Assembly (NCBI GenBank): GCA_903954205.1
Contig: CAJBMR010000253.1
Location: 1-14,604, forward strand
Length of the DNA stretch: 14,604 nucleotides
Reading direction: 5' to 3'
Origin: an uncultured bacterium
Lineage (GTDB): Bacteria > Actinomycetota > Actinomycetes > S36-B12
This document shows, one piece after another, positions 13,382-14,604 of the stretch. How positions within the stretch are numbered: position 1 is the stretch's first letter; each line of letters begins with the position of its first letter. Under the pieces are notes generated by a model, which saw only the letters and a program-made list of their open reading frames with translations, made no database searches and had not been told where the DNA came from. Position numbers and translations under genes: made by a program.

Positions 13382-14263
13382 GTGAAGGTGTGGGCTCGAG
13401 TCGCACCCGGTGCCTTTGTCGTTATCTGGAGCACCGGCTTCATTGGCGCCCGCTACGGCCTGCCCTACGCCGCCCCGCTCACACTTCTCGGCGTACGCAT
13501 GGCACTGGCCACGGCCGTCTTCGCCCTGCTCGTCCTTGCCCTGCGATCCCCGCATCTGATGGGTCGCCGCCAGTACTCGCGATCGGCGGTTGTGGGGATC
13601 CTGCTCCACGCCGTCTATCTGGGCGGCCTCTTCACTGCCATTGATCTCGGCCTGGCCGTGAGCGTGACAGCGCTCATCGTCTGCCTTCAGCCGATTCTCG
13701 TCGCGATCCTCGCCGGCCCAACGCTCGGCGAAGAGGTCCACGCTCGACAATGGCTCGGGTTCGCGTTCGGATTCCTGGGCGCCGCCATCGTGCTTGCACC
13801 TGGACTCACCTCCGGTGAGACGCCTCCAGCAGCAGCCCTGGCTGCCATCGTCGCTCTGGGCGGCACGACCGCCGCCATGCTGCTGCAGAAGAAGTGGGGC
13901 GATGACATCCCCCCGCTCGCTGGTAACACGGTGCAGTACGCCGCGGCTACCGTCGTCTTGCTGGCCGGAGCCGCGCTCACGGAGCCGCTGAGCATCGACT
14001 GGACACCGGCATTCGCGGGGGTTCTCGCCTACATGGTGCTGGTGCTGTCGGTGGGGGCGATCCTGCTGATGTTTTGGCTGATCCGCCGCGGCACCGCCTC
14101 CGGGTTCGCGAGCCTGTACTTCCTCGTGCCCCCTGTCACGCTCCTGGAAGCCTGGATCCTCTTTGGCGAGCACCTCCCGGTGCTCGCCCTCGGCGGATTC
14201 GCGGTCGCCACGCTCGGGGTGGCGCTCGTCCGGGCCCCTCGAGCACCGATCGACGCCGCTTGA
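13382..14263 (+). CDS. EamA/DMT-superfamily membrane transporter
   Basis: This gene encodes 293 residues from a GTG start that lies 6 bases after TACTCT. The protein shows the two-repeat EamA layout of ten membrane helices. The first repeat begins VAPGAFVVIWSTGFIGARYG and contains LQPILVAILAGPTLGEEVHA. The second contains LYFLVPPVTLLEAWILFGEH, the matching P-x-x-x-x-x-G-E block. Members of this family export amino acids or other metabolites; the substrate is not identifiable. It follows the dehydrogenase on the same strand after 79 bp but appears to have its own promoter, so a functional link is uncertain. A strong terminator follows at 14332-14371. Confidence 0.88.
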   Translation: MKVWARVAPGAFVVIWSTGFIGARYGLPYAAPLTLLGVRMALATAVFALLVLALRSPHLMGRRQYSRSAVVGILLHAVYLGGLFTAIDLGLAVSVTALIVCLQPILVAILAGPTLGEEVHARQWLGFAFGFLGAAIVLAPGLTSGETPPAAALAAIVALGGTTAAMLLQKKWGDDIPPLAGNTVQYAAATVVLLAGAALTEPLSIDWTPAFAGVLAYMVLVLSVGAILLMFWLIRRGTASGFASLYFLVPPVTLLEAWILFGEHLPVLALGGFAVATLGVALVRAPRAPIDAA

Positions 14264-14331
14264 GACGCCAACTTCTTCTGTTGGGACCTGCACCGACACG
14301 GCACCGCGGCTGGGTTGAACGGCCCATAGCA

Positions 14332-14371
14332 AAGGGGGCCCTGCCGCGACTCCTCGCGTCAAGGCCCCCTT
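14332..14371. terminator. Rho-independent, probably bidirectional terminator
   Basis: AAGGGGGCC (14332-14340) pairs with GGCCCCCTT (14363-14371), a perfect 9-bp stem. Inside its loop CGCGA (14345-14349) and TCGCG (14354-14358) form a second 5-bp hairpin. On the plus strand it is followed by TCTTTGTGCTT and on the minus strand by TGC after the A/T end of the stem. It separates the EamA gene from the convergent gene ending at 14444. Confidence 0.8.
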
Positions 14372-14443
14372 CTTTGTGCTTAGGCCTTCTTGGTCTCCAT
14401 GTCAGTCGCCTTGCAGGACCCCAAACATCAAGCGGTGCCGACG

Positions 14444-14604
14444 TCAGCGGGCGGGGATGGTGATGGTGTTGGACTTCACCGCACTGTGGGTGATGTAGAC
14501 GTAGGTCTTCTTGTTGGCCTTGCGTGACCAGGTGAAGGCGTTGTCGGTGATGGTGGGACGTGCGCTGCCTTCGGTGAAGCTGGTCTGGCCGGGGAGTTTG
14601 ACCC
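14444..14604 (-). CDS. C-terminal end of a secreted or surface protein (runs off the right edge)
   Basis: Reading the minus strand inward, the last 52 residues include VKLPGQTSFTEGSA, NAFTWSRKANKKTYVYITH and VKSNTITIPAR, followed by TGA at 14444-14446. The F-T-W-x-R-K-x-N-K-K-x-Y-V-Y pattern and the VxSNxxxIPAR ending are familiar from the C-termini of large extracellular, beta-rich proteins of actinobacteria. The full domain order and function lie outside the window. It converges on the EamA gene, with the hairpin at 14332-14371 between them. Confidence 0.65.
   Translation of the reverse strand, partial: VKLPGQTSFTEGSARPTITDNAFTWSRKANKKTYVYITHSAVKSNTITIPAR

Noticed and set aside
14268..14284. 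CCAAC/GTTGG hairpin directly after the EamA stop
   Set aside because: A 5-bp stem without a T-run is too weak to call; the strong hairpin 50 bp further on is the likelier terminator.
13253..14362. Long minus-strand open frame of about 369 codons opposite the EamA gene
   Set aside because: It is antisense to a clear membrane transporter; the product is charged, Gly/Glu/Arg-rich and without domains, and it crosses the terminator hairpin.

Overview
The window looks like chromosome from a high-GC Gram-positive bacterium (Actinomycetota). The signs are GC-rich coding sequence on both strands, frequent GTG starts, ATGA start/stop overlaps, several starts that fit leaderless transcription (a -10-like hexamer exactly 6 nt before the start codon), a DUF4349-type lipoprotein and a SipW/TasA-type secretion locus. 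I cannot name a genus. There are 14 complete protein genes, two genes cut by the window edges and one gene relic. I see no tRNA, rRNA, CRISPR array, insertion sequence or phage structural gene.

Layout. (1) 1-1628: the start of a gene leaving on the left, a 216-bp gap with five or more copies of a 10-bp direct repeat, then a small protein resembling a broken tyrosine recombinase, translationally coupled to a DUF4349 lipoprotein. (2) 1671-4156, minus strand: SipW-type signal peptidase, a TasA-like secreted protein, a second TasA-like paralogue and, beyond a 128-bp gap, an unrelated small secreted protein. (3) 4248-11095: a LacI-family regulator followed by a POT peptide transporter (minus); divergently an APC permease, an alpha/beta hydrolase and an NTF2/SnoaL-like protein in one overlapping operon (plus); then a convergent agmatinase/guanidinase-type ureohydrolase (minus). 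An 18-bp LacI-type palindrome lies between promoter and ribosome binding site of the APC operon. A second site with the same half-site TGCCAAAGCG overlaps the promoter of the ureohydrolase. This ties the whole block into one probable regulon for uptake and hydrolysis of a nitrogen-rich, perhaps guanidino- or peptide-linked, compound. Between the two convergent transcripts is a decayed C-terminal tail of a second ureohydrolase. (4) 11267-13302: a two-subunit FAD dehydrogenase (gluconate 2-dehydrogenase subunit 3 type plus GMC oxidoreductase). (5) 13382-14263: an EamA/DMT exporter with its own leaderless promoter, then a strong hairpin terminator. (6) 14444-14604: the C-terminal end of a secreted or surface protein entering from the right on the minus strand.

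The most interesting block is the LacI regulon (5720-11130): two transporter families, an esterase or amidase-like hydrolase and a ureohydrolase appear to answer to one regulator, and a second ureohydrolase has been lost. The natural substrate cannot be read from sequence alone. The SipW locus with two paralogous TasA-like exported proteins is the second point of interest.
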